From the NCBI RefSeq assembly GCF_040869045.1, contig NC_090319.1:375549601-375613600 (forward strand): DNA of 64,000 bases. Reading direction: 5' to 3'. Of the stretch, positions 52,951 to 64,000 are shown piece after piece. The position numbers and the translations under genes are program-made. The first letter of the stretch is position 1. Every line of letters starts with the position of its first letter. The stretch is from Eurosta solidaginis. Its lineage: Eukaryota > Arthropoda > Insecta > Diptera > Tephritidae. Under the pieces are notes generated by a model. The model made no database searches. It was given only the letters and a program-made list of their open reading frames with translations, and was not told where the DNA came from.

Positions 52951-54174
52951 TATAAATGGGAAAGTTTGGATGTTAAGATGTTTGGATGTTTAGATGTTTG
53001 GATGTTTGGATGTTTGGATGTTTGGATGTTTGTCCAGACGTTTGTCTTTGTGACTCAATAACGCAAGAACGGCTGGACCGATTTGGATGAAATTTTGCAC
53101 ACATATAGCCAATAGTCTAGAAGGATCTACTAGCTATATATTTTTCAAAAGGGGCGTGGTCCCCGCCCCCTAGGAACAGTTATAATTTAATTATTATATT
53201 TTTTCGTCTTTGCGACTGAATCACGCCAGAATGGCTACACGGATTTTGATGAAATTTGGGACACAGACAGTAGTCTACTAGCGAAATTTTTTTCGAACAT
53301 GGAAAGAGGGGTGGGGGTCCCACGACCCTTCGAGAAATTATTTTTCATAATTTTTACACATTATAACTTTACGTATACTGGCCTTCACCAATATCACAGA
53401 CTCAAGGGGTCAAATAAGTCGAGGGCTTACAAAGTAAGCAGTGACACCCTCCGCCCGCCCCCCTTTATCTCCCCCTCTGGTGTAAAATCCATAAATTTTT
53501 ATAGCTCAATCTAAATTTTCTCCTAAATCAATAGTTTTTGGTATCTGGTACATACAGAATATATATTATAAATGGGAAAGTTTGGATGTTAAGATGTTTG
53601 GATGTTTAGATGTTTGGATGTTTGGATGTTTGGATGTTTGTCCAGACGTTTGTCTTTGTGACTCAATAACGCAAGAACGGCTGGACCGATTTGGATGAAA
53701 TTTTGCACACATATAGCCAATAGTCTAGAAGGATCTACTAGCTATATATTTTTCAAAAGGGGCGTGGTCCCCGCCCCCTAGGAACAGTTATAATTTAATT
53801 ATTATATTTTTTCGTCTTTGCGACTGAATCACGCCAGAATGGCTACACGGATTTTGATGAAATTTGGGACACAGACAGTAGTCTACTAGCGAAATTTTTT
53901 TCGAACATGGAAAGAGGGGTGGGGGTCCCACGACCCTTCGAGAAATTATTTTTCATAATTTTTACACATTATAACTTTACGTATACTGGCCTTCACCAAT
54001 ATCACAGACTCAAGGGGTCAAATAAGTCGAGGGCTTACAAAGTAAGCAGTGACACCCTCCGCCCGCCCCCCTTTATCTCCCCCTCTGGTGTAAAATCCAT
54101 AAATTTTTATAGCTCAATCTAAATTTTCTCCTAAATCAATAGTTTTTGGTATCTGGTACATACAGAACGAGATC
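52951..54174 (+). repeat. Two tandem ~610-bp copies of Helitron 5' region
   Basis: TATAAATGGGAAAGTTTGGA starts copies at 52951 and 53567. The 608-bp body is apparently identical; the first copy has one extra TTTGGATG octamer. The identity implies a very recent duplication or an assembly artefact. Each copy has the same small frame (53299-53514, 53907-54122), with no sign that it is a gene. Confidence 0.95.
52976..53036 (+). repeat. TTTGGATG octamer microsatellite
   Basis: Repeats of TTTGGATG (with one TTTAGATG) precede TTTGTCCAGACG. The second tandem copy has one octamer fewer. Confidence 0.9.
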
Positions 54175-54361
54175 TAGACAATTTTGGAGGAACGATCAGT
54201 GGTCCTCTCCTCTACTCCCGCCATCCGCCCTCTATCAATTGTTTTTATTAGCACGCTTTTATTAGCTTTACCTGTATGTTTCTATCTAACTTTTTATTCG
54301 CTCCAATGCGCCTGCTGCCTTATTAACATGGTTTTATAATTAGCTTCACCTTATTTGTAAT

Positions 54362-57300
54362 CCCGTAAGGGTCATATCGAGACCCTTCCGGGATCATTTC
54401 TGGATGGTTTTCGGGATCGGTCCGGGATTACGCCGGGGTAATTTCGGGACTTTTTCGGGACTATTTCGGGATCATTTTGGGACCCTTCCGGGATCATTTC
54501 TGTATAGTTTACGGGATCCGTCCGGGATCCCGTCGGGGTTATTTTGGAACAGTTTCGGGACTATTTCGCGATCATTTGGGGATCCTTCCGGCATCATTTC
54601 TGGATGGTTCTCGGGATCCGTCCGCGATCCCGTCGGGGTACTTTCGGGATCATTTGCGTACCTTCGAGAGATAAATTCTTGATGGTTGCCGGGATCATTA
54701 CGGGACTTTTTCAGGGTTATTTTGGGTCCCTTTAGGCATCATTTCTGGATGGTCTTCGGGATTTGTCCGGCATCCCGTCGGGGTCATTTCGGGACTTTTT
54801 CGCGACTAATACGGGATCATTTGTGGACCCTTTCGGCATCATTTCTGGATGGTTTTCGGGATCCGTGCGGGATCTCGTCGGGGTCATATGGGGACTTTTT
54901 CGGGATCATTTGAGGGCTCTTCCGGCATCATTTCTGGATGGTTTTCGGGATCCGTCCGGGATATTGTCGGGGTCATTTGGGGACTTTTTCGGGATCATTT
55001 GGGGGCTCTCCCGGCATCATTTCTGGATGGTTTTCGGGATCCGTCCGGGATCTCGTCGGGGTCATTTGGGGACTTTTTCGGGATCATTTTGGGGCTCATC
55101 CGGCATCATTTCTGGATGGTTTTCGGGATCCGTCCGGGATCCCGTCGGGGTCATTTCGGGACTTTTTCGCGACTAATACGGGATCATTTGGGAACCCTTT
55201 CGGCATCATTTCTGGATGGTTTTCGGGATCCGTCCGGGATCCCGTCGGGGTCATTTCGGGACTTTTTCGCGACTAATACGGGATCATTTGGGAACCCTTT
55301 CGGATTCATTTCTGGATGGTTTTCGGGATCCGTCCGGGATCCCATTAGGGTAATTTCGGGACTATTAGGGGATCATTTGGGAACCTTTCCGGCATCATTT
55401 CTGGATAATTTTCGGGATCCGTCCGGGATGCCGACGAGGTCATTTCGGGACTATTTCGGGATCATTTGGGATACCTACCGGCATCATTTCTGGATGGTTT
55501 TTGGGATTCGTCCGGGATCCCGTCGTGGTCCTTTCGGGACTTTTTTTCGACTAATACGGGATCATTTGCGGACCCTTTCGGCATCATTTCTGGATAGTTG
55601 TCGGGATCCCGTCACGGTCATTTCGGGACTATTAGGGGATCATTTGTGGACCTTTCCAGCATCATTTCTGTATTGTTTTCGGAATCATTTCGGGATCCCG
55701 TCAGGGTCATTTTGGGACTTTTTTGGGGCTAATACGGGATCATTTGGGGATCCTCTATGGGTCGTTTCGTGACTTTTCCTGTTTTATTTCGGGATCATTT
55801 GGGGACCCTTCCGGCATAATTTCTTGATGGTTTGCCGGATCCATCAGGGTCATTTCGGGACCCTTTTGGGATCATTTGGGGACCCTTCCGAGATCATTTC
55901 TGGATCCGTCCGGGATGCCGTAGGAGCCATTTCGGGATTTTTTGTTACTTTTCCGGGATAGTTTTTGGACCCTTCCGGGATAATTTCTGGATCTGTGCGG
56001 GATCCCATCTGGGTCATTTCCGGACTATTTCGGGATCATTTTGGGATCCTTCCGGAATCATTTCTGTATGGTTTTCGCGATCCGTCGTTGATTCCCTCGG
56101 AGCCATTTCGGAACCTTTTCTGGAGTATGTCGGGGTCATTTGGGGACTTTTTCGGGATCATTTGGGGCTCTTCCGGCATCATTTCTGGATGGTTTTCGGG
56201 ATCCGTCCGGGATCCCGTCGGGGTCATTTCGGGACTTTTTCTCGACTAATACGGGATCATTTGCGGACCCTTTCGGCATAATTTCTGGATAGTTGTCGGG
56301 ATCCGTTCGGGATCCCGTCACGGTCATTTCGGAACTATTAGGGGATCATTTGAGGACCTTTCCGGCATCATTTCTGGATAGTTTTTGGAATCCTTTCGGG
56401 ATCCCGTCAGGGTCATTGGGATCATTTAAGGATGGCTTTCAGGATTCGACCGGGAACCCGTCAGGGTAATTTCTGGACTTTTCCGAGACTATTTCGGGAT
56501 CATTTTGGGACCTTCCCAAGATCATTTCTGGATGGATTTCGGGATTTGTCCGGAATGCCCTCAGGGTCATTTTGGGACTATTAGGTGAGCATTTGAGGAC
56601 CGTTCCGGCATCACTTCTGGATGGTTTTCGGTATCCGTTCAGATTCCCGTCGGAATAATTGCGGGACTTTTTCGGGATCATTGGGGTCCCTTCCAAAATC
56701 ATTTCTGGATGGTTTTTGGGATTCGTCCGGCATCCCGTCGGGGTCATTTCGGGACTTTTTCTCGACTAATACGGGATCATTTGCGGGCCCTTTCGGTATC
56801 ATTTCTGGATAGTTTTCGGTATCCGTTCGGGATCCCGTCAGGGTCTTTTCGGAACTATTGGGATATCATTTGAGGACCTTTCCGGCATCATTTCTGGTTA
56901 GTTTTCGGGATCTTTTCCGGGTCCCATCAGGGTCATTTAGGGACTTTTTCGGCATCATTTAAGATTGGTTTTCAGGATTCGTCCGGTATCCGTCAGGGTA
57001 ATTTCTGGACTTTTCCCAGACTATTTCGGGATAATTTTGGGACCCTCCCAAGATCATTTCTGGATGGATTTCGGGATCTGTCCGGGATGCCGTCAGGGTC
57101 ATTTTGGGACTATTAGGTGATCATTTGAGGACCTTTTCGGCATCACTTCTGGATGGTTTTCGGTATCCGCTCAGGATCCCGTCGGAATTATTGCGGGACT
57201 TTTTCGGGATCATTTGGTGTCCCTTCCGGCATCATTTCTGGCTGATTTTTGGGATTCGTCCGGCATCCCGTCGGGTTCATTTCGGGACTTTTTCTCGACT

Positions 57301-58785
57301 AATACGGGATCATTTGCGGGCCCTTTCGGCATCATTTCTAGATAGTTGTCGGGATCCGTTCGGGATCCCGTCAGGGTCTTTTCGGAACTATTAGGTGATC
57401 ATTTGAGGACATTTCCGGCATCATTTCTGGATAGTTTTCGGGATCCTTTCGGGGTCCAGTCAGGGTCATTTCGGGACTTTTTCGGGATCATTTAGAGATG
57501 GCTTTCAGGATTCGTCCGGGAACCCGTCAGGGTAATTTCTGAACTTTTCCGAGGCTATTTCGGGATAATTTTGGGACCTTCTCAAGATCATTTCTGGATG
57601 GATTTTGGGATCAGTCCGGGATGCCGTCAGGGTCATTTTGGTATTAGGTGATCATTTGAGGACCTTTCCGGCATCACTTCTGGATGGTTATCGGTATCCG
57701 ATCAGGATCCCCTCGGAATCATTGCGGGACTTTTTCGGGATCATTTGGGGTACCTCCCAAGATCATTTCCGGATGGATTTCGGGATCTGTCCGGGATCCC
57801 GTCAGGGTCATTTAGGGGTGCGTTCGAGATCCCGCCAGGGTCATTTCGGGACTTCTTCGGGAATATATCGGGATCATTTCTGGATGGTTTATGCGATCCG
57901 TCCATGACCCCTTAGGGTCATTTCGGGACTATTAGGTGATCATTTGAGGACCTTTCCGGCGTCACTTCTGGATCATTTGGGATTCCTTCCGGCATCATTT
58001 CTGGATGGTTTTCGGGATTTGTTCGGGATCCCGTCGGGGTTATTTCGGGACCTTTTCGGGGCTAATACGGGATCATTTGGGGATCCTCTAGGGGTCGTTT
58101 CGTGACTTTTTCTGTATTATTTCGGTATCATTTTGGGACCCTTTCGGCATAATTTCTTGATGGTTTGCCAGATCCATCAGGGTCATTTCGGGACCATTTT
58201 GGGATCATTTGGGGACCCTTCCGAGATCATTTCTGGATCCGTCCGGGATGCCGTAGGAGCCATTTCGGGATTTTTTGTTACTTTTCCGGGATAGTTTTTG
58301 CACCCTTCCGGGATCATTTCTGGATCTGTGCGGGATCCCATCTGGGTCAATTCCGGACTATTTCGGGATCATTTTGGAATCCTTCCGGAATCTTTTCTGT
58401 ATGGTTTTCGCGATCCATCGTGGATCCCCTCGGAGCCATTTCGGAACTTTTTCTGGAGTTAGTCGGGATAATTTAGGGACCCTTCCTGGATATTTTTTGG
58501 ATGGTTTCTGAGATCCGTCCGGGAGCCCGTCAGGGTAATTTCGGAACTTTTTCGGGACTATTTCGGGATCAATTTGGTACCCTTCAGGCATCATTTCTGT
58601 GTGGTTATCTGGATAAGTCTAGAATCGTGTCGTTGTCATTTCGGGTTTTTTTGGGACTACTTCGGGAACTTTTGGAAACACTTCCGGGGCGTTTCTGGAT
58701 GGTTTTCGGGATCCGTCCGCGATAGCGTCGGGGTCATTTCGTGGCTTTTTCTGGATAATTTCGTTATCATTTTGGGATCCTATCA
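54362..58785 (+). repeat. 4.4-kb GC-rich minisatellite
   Basis: Higher-order tandem repeats are built from TTTCTGGATGGTTTTCGGGA, TCCGTCCGGGATCCCGTCGG, GGTCATTTCGGGACTTTTTC and GGATCATTTGGGGACCC. The TTTCTGGATGG block recurs at roughly 80-145 bp. Several frames stay open for 100-300 codons with SGSFRDHFGIIS-like repeats, a by-product of stop-poor units. Units around 54.8-55.3 kb are most alike; the outer parts are more diverged. Confidence 0.95.
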
Positions 58786-58917
58786 GGTTATCAGCTCATA
58801 AAGTTCTTTTTTTTACTCAATTACAAAAATAAAATGCATTAGACAGAAAAAAAATTTTAAACAGATAACTTTATAAGCAGGCTAACGTGAATAGCCCACA
58901 TATTTCATTTTCTCCTT

Positions 58918-58944
58918 GCGGACGGGGCCGCGGGTAAAGGCTAG
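58918..58944 (+). other. Helitron 3' hairpin and CTAG end
   Basis: GCGG/CCGC stem with a six-base loop (extendable by G-T pairs), then GGGTAAAGG and CTAG, followed by T at 58945. This agrees with Helitron terminators. Confidence 0.65.
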
Positions 58945-61397
58945 TATTTACATAAAGAACAGAAATTAACCATGATCTGTAAGGCTTATATACACTTAAG
59001 ACTGTTTCCAAGAAACTTGCATTGTAATGCGCAATAAGTATTGAAAATATTTTCAAAGTAGTTCTACTTAATTTAAAATATAAATTTATAAACAAAATTA
59101 CATGGAGTTTAGGTAATATTATTAGGTATATGTCATATCGGCTTATCAATGAAGGCTCACTTGAATGCAAAAAATGTTTACACAATCAACGATTTTTTAA
59201 ATTACTGAATTATCAGAAGGGCTGCGACGAAATTACCTATTATTTTGAAAATAGTAGTTATATAACGTCATTTATTTATGTTAACAGCAATCGAAATTTT
59301 ATGCAGAATGCAATTGTAAAACTAATTTCTCAGAAACGCAAACACATAAGTTGCTGAAGTTTTGCATAATTGTAGATGAATGTTGCCACTATCGACCAGT
59401 AATTTGCTCACGGCGACTTTATTGAAGCATTCGAATATAGTATTGATTGTTTATTAACAATAAATATTTTCATATTCTTGACACTTGAAAAAAAAAAATT
59501 TATAAATTTAATTAATGTCAAAATAAGCGGAAAACTTTCCCCTAGAATTCTTTCAATTCACAATTGATGGAATGAAAATATATTTAGCATAATTTTGTTG
59601 AATTCGGTAAAAAATAAATATATTGAATTTATCATCGAGGAGTGTTTGTGAACCCTGTTCATGATTCAAGAGGTTTGCTCGGTGGAGAAATTTTTTGACA
59701 ATTGCAGCCATTTTGCTCGCAAATCCAATTGACATTCCTTAAATGTGTTGTTTCTTTGCGATTTTTCGAAAAATATTTGTAGTAGAAATAGAAAGCAATT
59801 AGTTTACAAATACCGTATAAGTACTGAACTGCATAATTCCTTAGAACAATTTTTGTAATTTTATGATGAACTTATTTACTATTCCATGATCTATGTGTCG
59901 CTGAACATAGGTAATTTTATGAACAGTACGGGCACCAAGGAATCGTGCATTTTCGTAAACCTATGAACATACGAAACCTAAACCAATTCAAAATTCATCG
60001 TTCAACGTCAAAAACTGGACTATTAAATCGATTCACTTAAAAATGTCATTAGTAAGTAATGGAGATGACACAACGAAACGTACACATTGAGCATGTTAAC
60101 TTATTCATTCCGTATGTTCGGAACATTCGTCTGCTTTTAAGAATTTGTGGAATCGGTTTATATTTGGAATATTATGAGAATACTTATTTGATATATTCGG
60201 ACCTCGTGAGGTAGTATAAAACGCACGTGTTCCAAATAGTCTAAATTAACGGTGCATCTGGAACACATCCACGAATACTTAACGGAAAAGAGCTTTCCGA
60301 AATTTCAGAAGAAAAAGGTGAATACTCCCTGTGTAGCAGGACTTAACAATAGTTTAACTCTTCTGTCAATGTCGAGGCCGGAATATAAATTTCTAAGGCA
60401 ATAAGCCATTTTCTTTTATTTTTTTGTCAGTTAATTTTGGCTGCTGAGTAGAGTATTACGCCATGTCGGCTACCTGTTCAAAATCTTCCTATCTCAAAAT
60501 ATTTTTCATAATTTCCCATTTCAGAATTTGTTACAAAAGCGCCCTATATTAGAATGAGATTGAAGAACGCCTTATCTCAGAATGCTTTTCATTAACTTGC
60601 TCTTGTATCAGAATGCATTGAACTTATGCTCAGAGAGCGAGTTTTGAAACAAACTTTGGGATAGTGTATTTTTGAATAAAATTCTAACATACGGTATTCT
60701 TCAAACAAATTCTGAAAGAGTGACCAAACCCACATAACTCTTTATCAATTCACAAAATATTAACCAGCAAATGAATTATTTCCCCCAAAACATGTTGGAA
60801 TTTACAAATTTATTATCACTACTAATAAACTACTAAAGGTACTTTTCTACTACAATTTTTGCTGAAGGTGATTGAATTATTTCCCGTTTTTCTTAATTCG
60901 TAAAAGCAACCCGTCCAGATTTTTAAATTTGGGAATGTCAAGGCTTTGCCATCATTGGAGAACAAACCTATAGTAATTGAATCATGACCCTCTTTTTATT
61001 TGAGTGACGAATAAATTATTTTTTTTGTTCTTCGAATAATAAATAAATACGAAATGAAACAATTGTTGTTTTTCTAGTCTAAGTGCTGTGACTGTCAAAC
61101 ATTCGTCATTTTATAAAAGCTGGAATTCGTCAGTACATACTTCTACCTGAGATAGCAACGTTGGTATACTACGAAGCTTAAGTCATAGTGGTAGTTATGC
61201 CTACTACTAAGCTCTTTAACACTAAATCGGCGGAAATATTTAATAATTTCCAATATCTATTTCAAATATCAAAAGTTTTGAAACTTGTGTTTTTTTTTGC
61301 CTATTGAGAATATTTTCATATACTACAACCAGTGTGTACAAACATACTTAAATCATGGAAACATCAATAATATGAACGTAATAGTTAAGCACGACGT
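58945..61397. other. Unassigned AT-rich intergenic DNA
   Basis: About 2.4 kb without a supported exon or defined element. Phrases such as TATCTCAGAATG around 60500-60700 faintly recall the interior of the MITE at 6545-6963. Confidence 0.5.
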
Positions 61398-61790
61398 TAA
61401 TACCTCCCCTTGCGGGTTATGGGGTTAGAATATACCCGCGGTAGGTATGCCTGTCGTAAGAGGCGACTAAAATACCAAATAGATTCAATAGGTTGTGTAG
61501 CGTAACCTCTCCAAGGGGTTGCCAGCGCAATACATAGCTTCTCCAAACCCAATTGTCAACCTCACCTATCCGTGGCGAATCCTGTTTCATTAACAACCGA
61601 GGCTCTGGCGACCCCGAACCCCCGAACGGTATGGCCTAGAAGGTCGAATGTGGTCATAACAAATCATTCCCGAGATGGTCGGGCTTGGTACGGGAACGTA
61701 CCGGATCTGCATCCGGCAAAGGACCATCAACATCGATAACACTCCCCAAGGCCTTCGGGGAGTGTCCTTATCGCTACAACAACGATCTTG
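61398..61790 (+). mobile_element. GTTGTTGTAG retroposon, nearly complete plus copy
   Basis: The copy has GGGTTATGGGGTTAGAATAT, ACCCGCGGTAGGTATGCC, GTAAGAGGCGACTAAAATAC, CAACCTCACCTATCCG, the hairpin CCCCAAGGCCTTCGGGGAG, and the tail TCCTTATCGCTACAACAACG. No clear target duplication was found. With 4729-5134 it is the longest single copy in the window. Confidence 0.88.
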
Positions 61791-62046
61791 CTTATGGAAG
61801 CCAACACCAAAGATACCAAAATGATGAATCTCTTTAATTAAATCCGGTAAGGTCCATCGATATTCACCTAGTAGTTTATGTGAAAAAAAGCACTAAAACT
61901 ACCATACTTTACTCCGGAAAAATGCAAAAAACAACACATTTTCGGGAACAGTCTTGGTGAAAAATTTTCAGACAGAATGAATGACAGAACAAAAAAGAAT
62001 TAGAGCGAGACAATTGGCGGCTTTCTTCACCAGGTTATTCCACCAT
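61791..62046. other. Unassigned AT-rich DNA
   Basis: No supported feature. Confidence 0.5.
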
Positions 62047-62132
62047 GGGTCAGCTATCTTCAGCTTATGATAGAAAGAGATACAGGATGAGACCACGATA
62101 GTTACTTTAAAAATCAGGTGATCCGTTCCATT
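62047..62132. repeat. Fragment matching the interior of the hAT foldback
   Basis: GGTCAGCTATCTTCAGC, ACAGGATGAGACC and TTTAAAAATCAGGTGATC correspond to 23872-23945, next to the minisatellite in the foldback's right arm. No inverted repeats or minisatellite accompany it here. Confidence 0.7.
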
Positions 62133-63200
62133 AGTTATTTTGACGTCTGTGCCGAAGATATCACATTTTTCTTATTTATAATACTACAATGTTCCTAAAG
62201 CACACACGTCATTGGTTTGACGTCATTGGCATAGATACCAAACGAATTGTTTTCCTTGTCCATATGATCAAGGACATGCAACTTTTATCTTATAAGAATG
62301 ACTATTTACCTTATGCTATGTAATTTGCTAAATCATTGCGGCAATTAAGTTAAGGAAATTAAATGTTAAACACACACACATATGTACTGACATGTACTCG
62401 TATTCGTGCGCTCGCCACATGCCATTCATATTTATTATTTAGGCGAAAACTTCTATCTTAAATCAGTCAAGGTTCAATTAATGTCAAACAACTTTTTATT
62501 TTACTATGTAGTAGTACCAAATTCTTGGCTAACTTTACTAATTATTCTCTCACAGAAGCCGTACTGCCGATAAAGTAATTAACTCGATTAATTTAAGCAG
62601 GTTAAATATATTGGATTAAGTTCTTAAGGTTTTTTACTTCCTTTATATTCGGTAGGTTGAATGTTTGTCCGCTTTCCATACAAACCTTGCAATCGATTTT
62701 TAAGTAAATTCTCATTGAGCTACAAACGTGAAACTTTACACATCGGTTAGAAAGCCGTGACAATGCAACAAAAGGAAAAAAATCCGTTAGGCGACGCACG
62801 GATCGAAATAATTAGATAAGAATTTGAAAATTTTCAAACCAGCTTTTAAGTAACTTCTCGATGAGCTAGGGGCTTGAAATTTCAAACTTAAAGCACTTTT
62901 ATATTTTTACTTCTTATAAATATTTTTGCAATTTCTATGTCAAAATTTAAAAATGAAAGTTTAGCAAGAATATGTCTTTATATAAGGAGACATATTTCAC
63001 TGATTTTGTCCATTTATATAAAGGAAGTGCTTAAAATTTTTTATTATATTTTTTTTAATTTTTTTTTTATTTAATTTATCTTATGTAATCGTATATGTAT
63101 TAACTTCCGAGAAATATGATATGTACAAACATATGTAGAGCTTCGAGCATCGTTCAGCAACTGGGCACAGTGGGACAAGAAAAACTCTTAAAAATAAAAA
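62133..63200. other. Unassigned AT-rich DNA with a small internal duplication
   Basis: TTTTTAAGTAAATTCTCATTGAGCTACAAA (62696-62725) and CTTTTAAGTAACTTCTCGATGAGCTAGG (62844-62871) are related, suggesting a decayed repeat of about 148 bp. The minus frame at 62602-62799 is not recognised. Confidence 0.4.
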
Positions 63201-63204
63201 ATGG

Positions 63205-63436
63205 CGCGAGTGCCATGTACTTGTGAAATTCGATGTGTAAACATGCAGGTGTAGGTATGTCTGGGAAAAAAATTGTTTAAGTAAACTAGAGCTCGCCCAA
63301 GTTAACCTATTACCGTTGAAGTTAGCCTATAACAGAAATAACTTTACCGGAAAACAATATTTCCGGAGTTTGGGTTACTGTCGATAACAGCGGCGATTTA
63401 TATTTCTGGCATGAAAATCTTCTAAGCATAAAGCAA
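63205..63436. repeat. Unidentified repeat shared with 50930-50990 and 40595
   Basis: CCATGTACTTGTGAAATTCGATG and ACTAGAGCTCGCCC recur in part at 40595-40620 and 50940-50985, and a GTCGATAAC block follows. It appears to be cut by the SINE fragment at 63437. Confidence 0.5.
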
Positions 63437-63495
63437 ATTGGAAAAGAAGCTCGGCCTAAATTTTTTCAGAGGTATGTCGTGCCTTGTATTTAATT
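63437..63495 (+). mobile_element. SINE family 1 3'-end fragment
   Basis: TTGGAAAAGAAGCTCGGCCT and the following TCAGAGGTATGTCGTGCCTTG match the 3' end of the SINE at 46269-46610 in plus orientation. Confidence 0.7.
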
Positions 63496-63689
63496 TTTTT
63501 TTTTAATGTGTTTATTCAGAAACACGGAATTCTCTGATCAACTTGTGTGGTTAGCTGAGGCAGGTAGAAGTTAGTAATTTTCGTCGGTTGGCCTTTTTTG
63601 TGTATTTGTTTTGGTTCGTTTGCTGCTTTGTGTTTATTTGTTGATGCACATTGTTGTTGTAAACAAGCTTTAAAAGTTCAAACATTGTG

Positions 63690-63870
63690 TCAGGAATAGT
63701 CTATTCGTTTATTATTCCACCGTCGAATGTATTCTGTTTTAGATTTCGAGTACGTCCACGTGACTTTGGTACGATGGTTGGACTTCAGGTTTTTTATGTT
63801 GTAATCTCTAATGTGTTCTCTGAACCTCGTCGTCCTGTTTGCCCTATGTAACCATGTTAGTATTGGCAGG
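63690..63870 (-). pseudogene. Penelope-like GIY-YIG fragment, frameshifted
   Basis: On the minus strand, GYIGQTGRR is followed, one frame over, by TTRFREHIRDYNIKNLKSNH. Together these resemble the YIGQT-R...R.REH part of GIY-YIG endonucleases in Penelope elements. It is not a copy of the family at 15771-18704. The frame runs on to IRRWNNKRIDYS before a stop. The assignment rests on this one motif. Confidence 0.5.
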
Positions 63871-63939
63871 GAAGCTTGTATTTCCGAAAACATAGAGATA
63901 TACTTTCGATAACAAATAGTTATCTCGTCGACTAAGAAT

Positions 63940-64000
63940 CGATTTAACTAAATTTAATAAAATTAAATTTTTTTAATAATTTGGGAAAAATTTAAACAAC
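63940..64000 (-). mobile_element. SINE family 2 tail, cut by window edge
   Basis: TTAATAATTTGGGAAAAATT followed by TAAACAAC at the very end is the reverse of GTTGTTTAAATTTTTCCCAA in the SINE units at 48596-49641. The rest of the copy lies outside the window. Confidence 0.8.

Larger units (their letters stand above)
52939..58944 (+). mobile_element. 6-kb Helitron-like element with internal minisatellite
   Basis: The 5' end is TCTAATATATATTATAAATG preceded by A. The 3' end is a GC-rich hairpin (GCGG-acgggg-CCGC, 58918-58931), then GGTAAAGG and CTAG, followed by T. This matches the Helitron end rules (TC start, hairpin plus CTRR end, A/T insertion, no duplication). The 5' region is a tandem duplication of about 610 bp, and the interior is a 4.4-kb minisatellite. 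No Rep or helicase ORF is visible. The two ends may alternatively belong to different nested elements. Confidence 0.68.

Noticed and set aside
48596..54174. CRISPR-like array from evenly spaced repeats
   Set aside because: Repeat units are hundreds of base pairs with tandem continuity, and the sequence is eukaryotic. There are no short repeats with unique spacers.
54404..58801. Many long plus- and minus-strand frames (up to about 300 codons) rich in SGSFRDHFG-like repeats
   Set aside because: They follow the minisatellite units, are open in several overlapping frames and lack a consistent start or splice sites. They are repeat by-products, not genes.

Overview
This is eukaryotic DNA: AT-rich, with GT/AG introns, almost no single-copy coding sequence and very dense nested transposable elements. 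The only confident host gene is the 3' end of spargel (srl, the fly PGC-1 homologue), whose RRM reads like a higher-dipteran protein. Several interspersed families (the CGCCCACTTTTT family, a GTTGTTGTAGCGAT retroposon, tRNA-derived SINEs) look to me like those of tephritid fruit flies. The family-level placement is from memory and tentative; a schizophoran fly is the safer statement.

Layout. 1-2342: minus-strand Ty3/Gypsy element (gag plus 5' LTR) lying in a spargel intron. 2464-6214: last three coding exons of spargel; the 3.26-kb intron inside the RRM is filled with repeats. 6.2-15.5 kb: intergenic DNA with MITEs, a foldback element, GTTGTTGTAG retroposons and a LINE endonuclease remnant; 11193-11318 (minus) is a possible terminal exon of an unrecognised gene. 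15.5-19.5 kb: a TA-flanked element holds an AATTAG foldback, which holds two head-to-head Penelope copies, each with a hammerhead ribozyme motif. 20.66-25.24 kb: a 5'-truncated LINE (14-bp target duplication) split by a 4.06-kb hAT-type foldback (8-bp duplication) with GC-rich minisatellite arms and a duplicated transposase exon. 26.5-29.85 kb: decayed hAT element with a Helitron fragment. 29.85-37.92 kb: Gypsy element on the minus strand with diverged LTRs, interrupted at the protease by a 1.7-kb DNA transposon. 37.9-40.0 kb: short Helitron, hAT fragment and two LTR remnants. 40.5-42.0 kb: MITE, retroposon and SINE.

42.95-50.50 kb: a 7.55-kb hAT element with 8-bp target duplications; its decayed transposase carries a SINE, and a retroposed three-unit SINE array sits nearby. 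51-52.9 kb: TATCGAT-rich repeats and an RT fragment. 52.94-58.94 kb: a 6-kb Helitron-like element with a 4.4-kb minisatellite. 59-64 kb: largely unassigned AT-rich DNA with retroposon, SINE and Penelope remnants.

Apart from spargel, no genes here work as a pathway. What the window records is transposition history. Target-site duplications read from the sequence give the order of many insertions. Notable points are the inverted Penelope pair with ribozymes, the foldback hAT with captured coding sequence, a minisatellite motif shared between hAT and Helitron elements, and a multimeric SINE that integrated as one unit.
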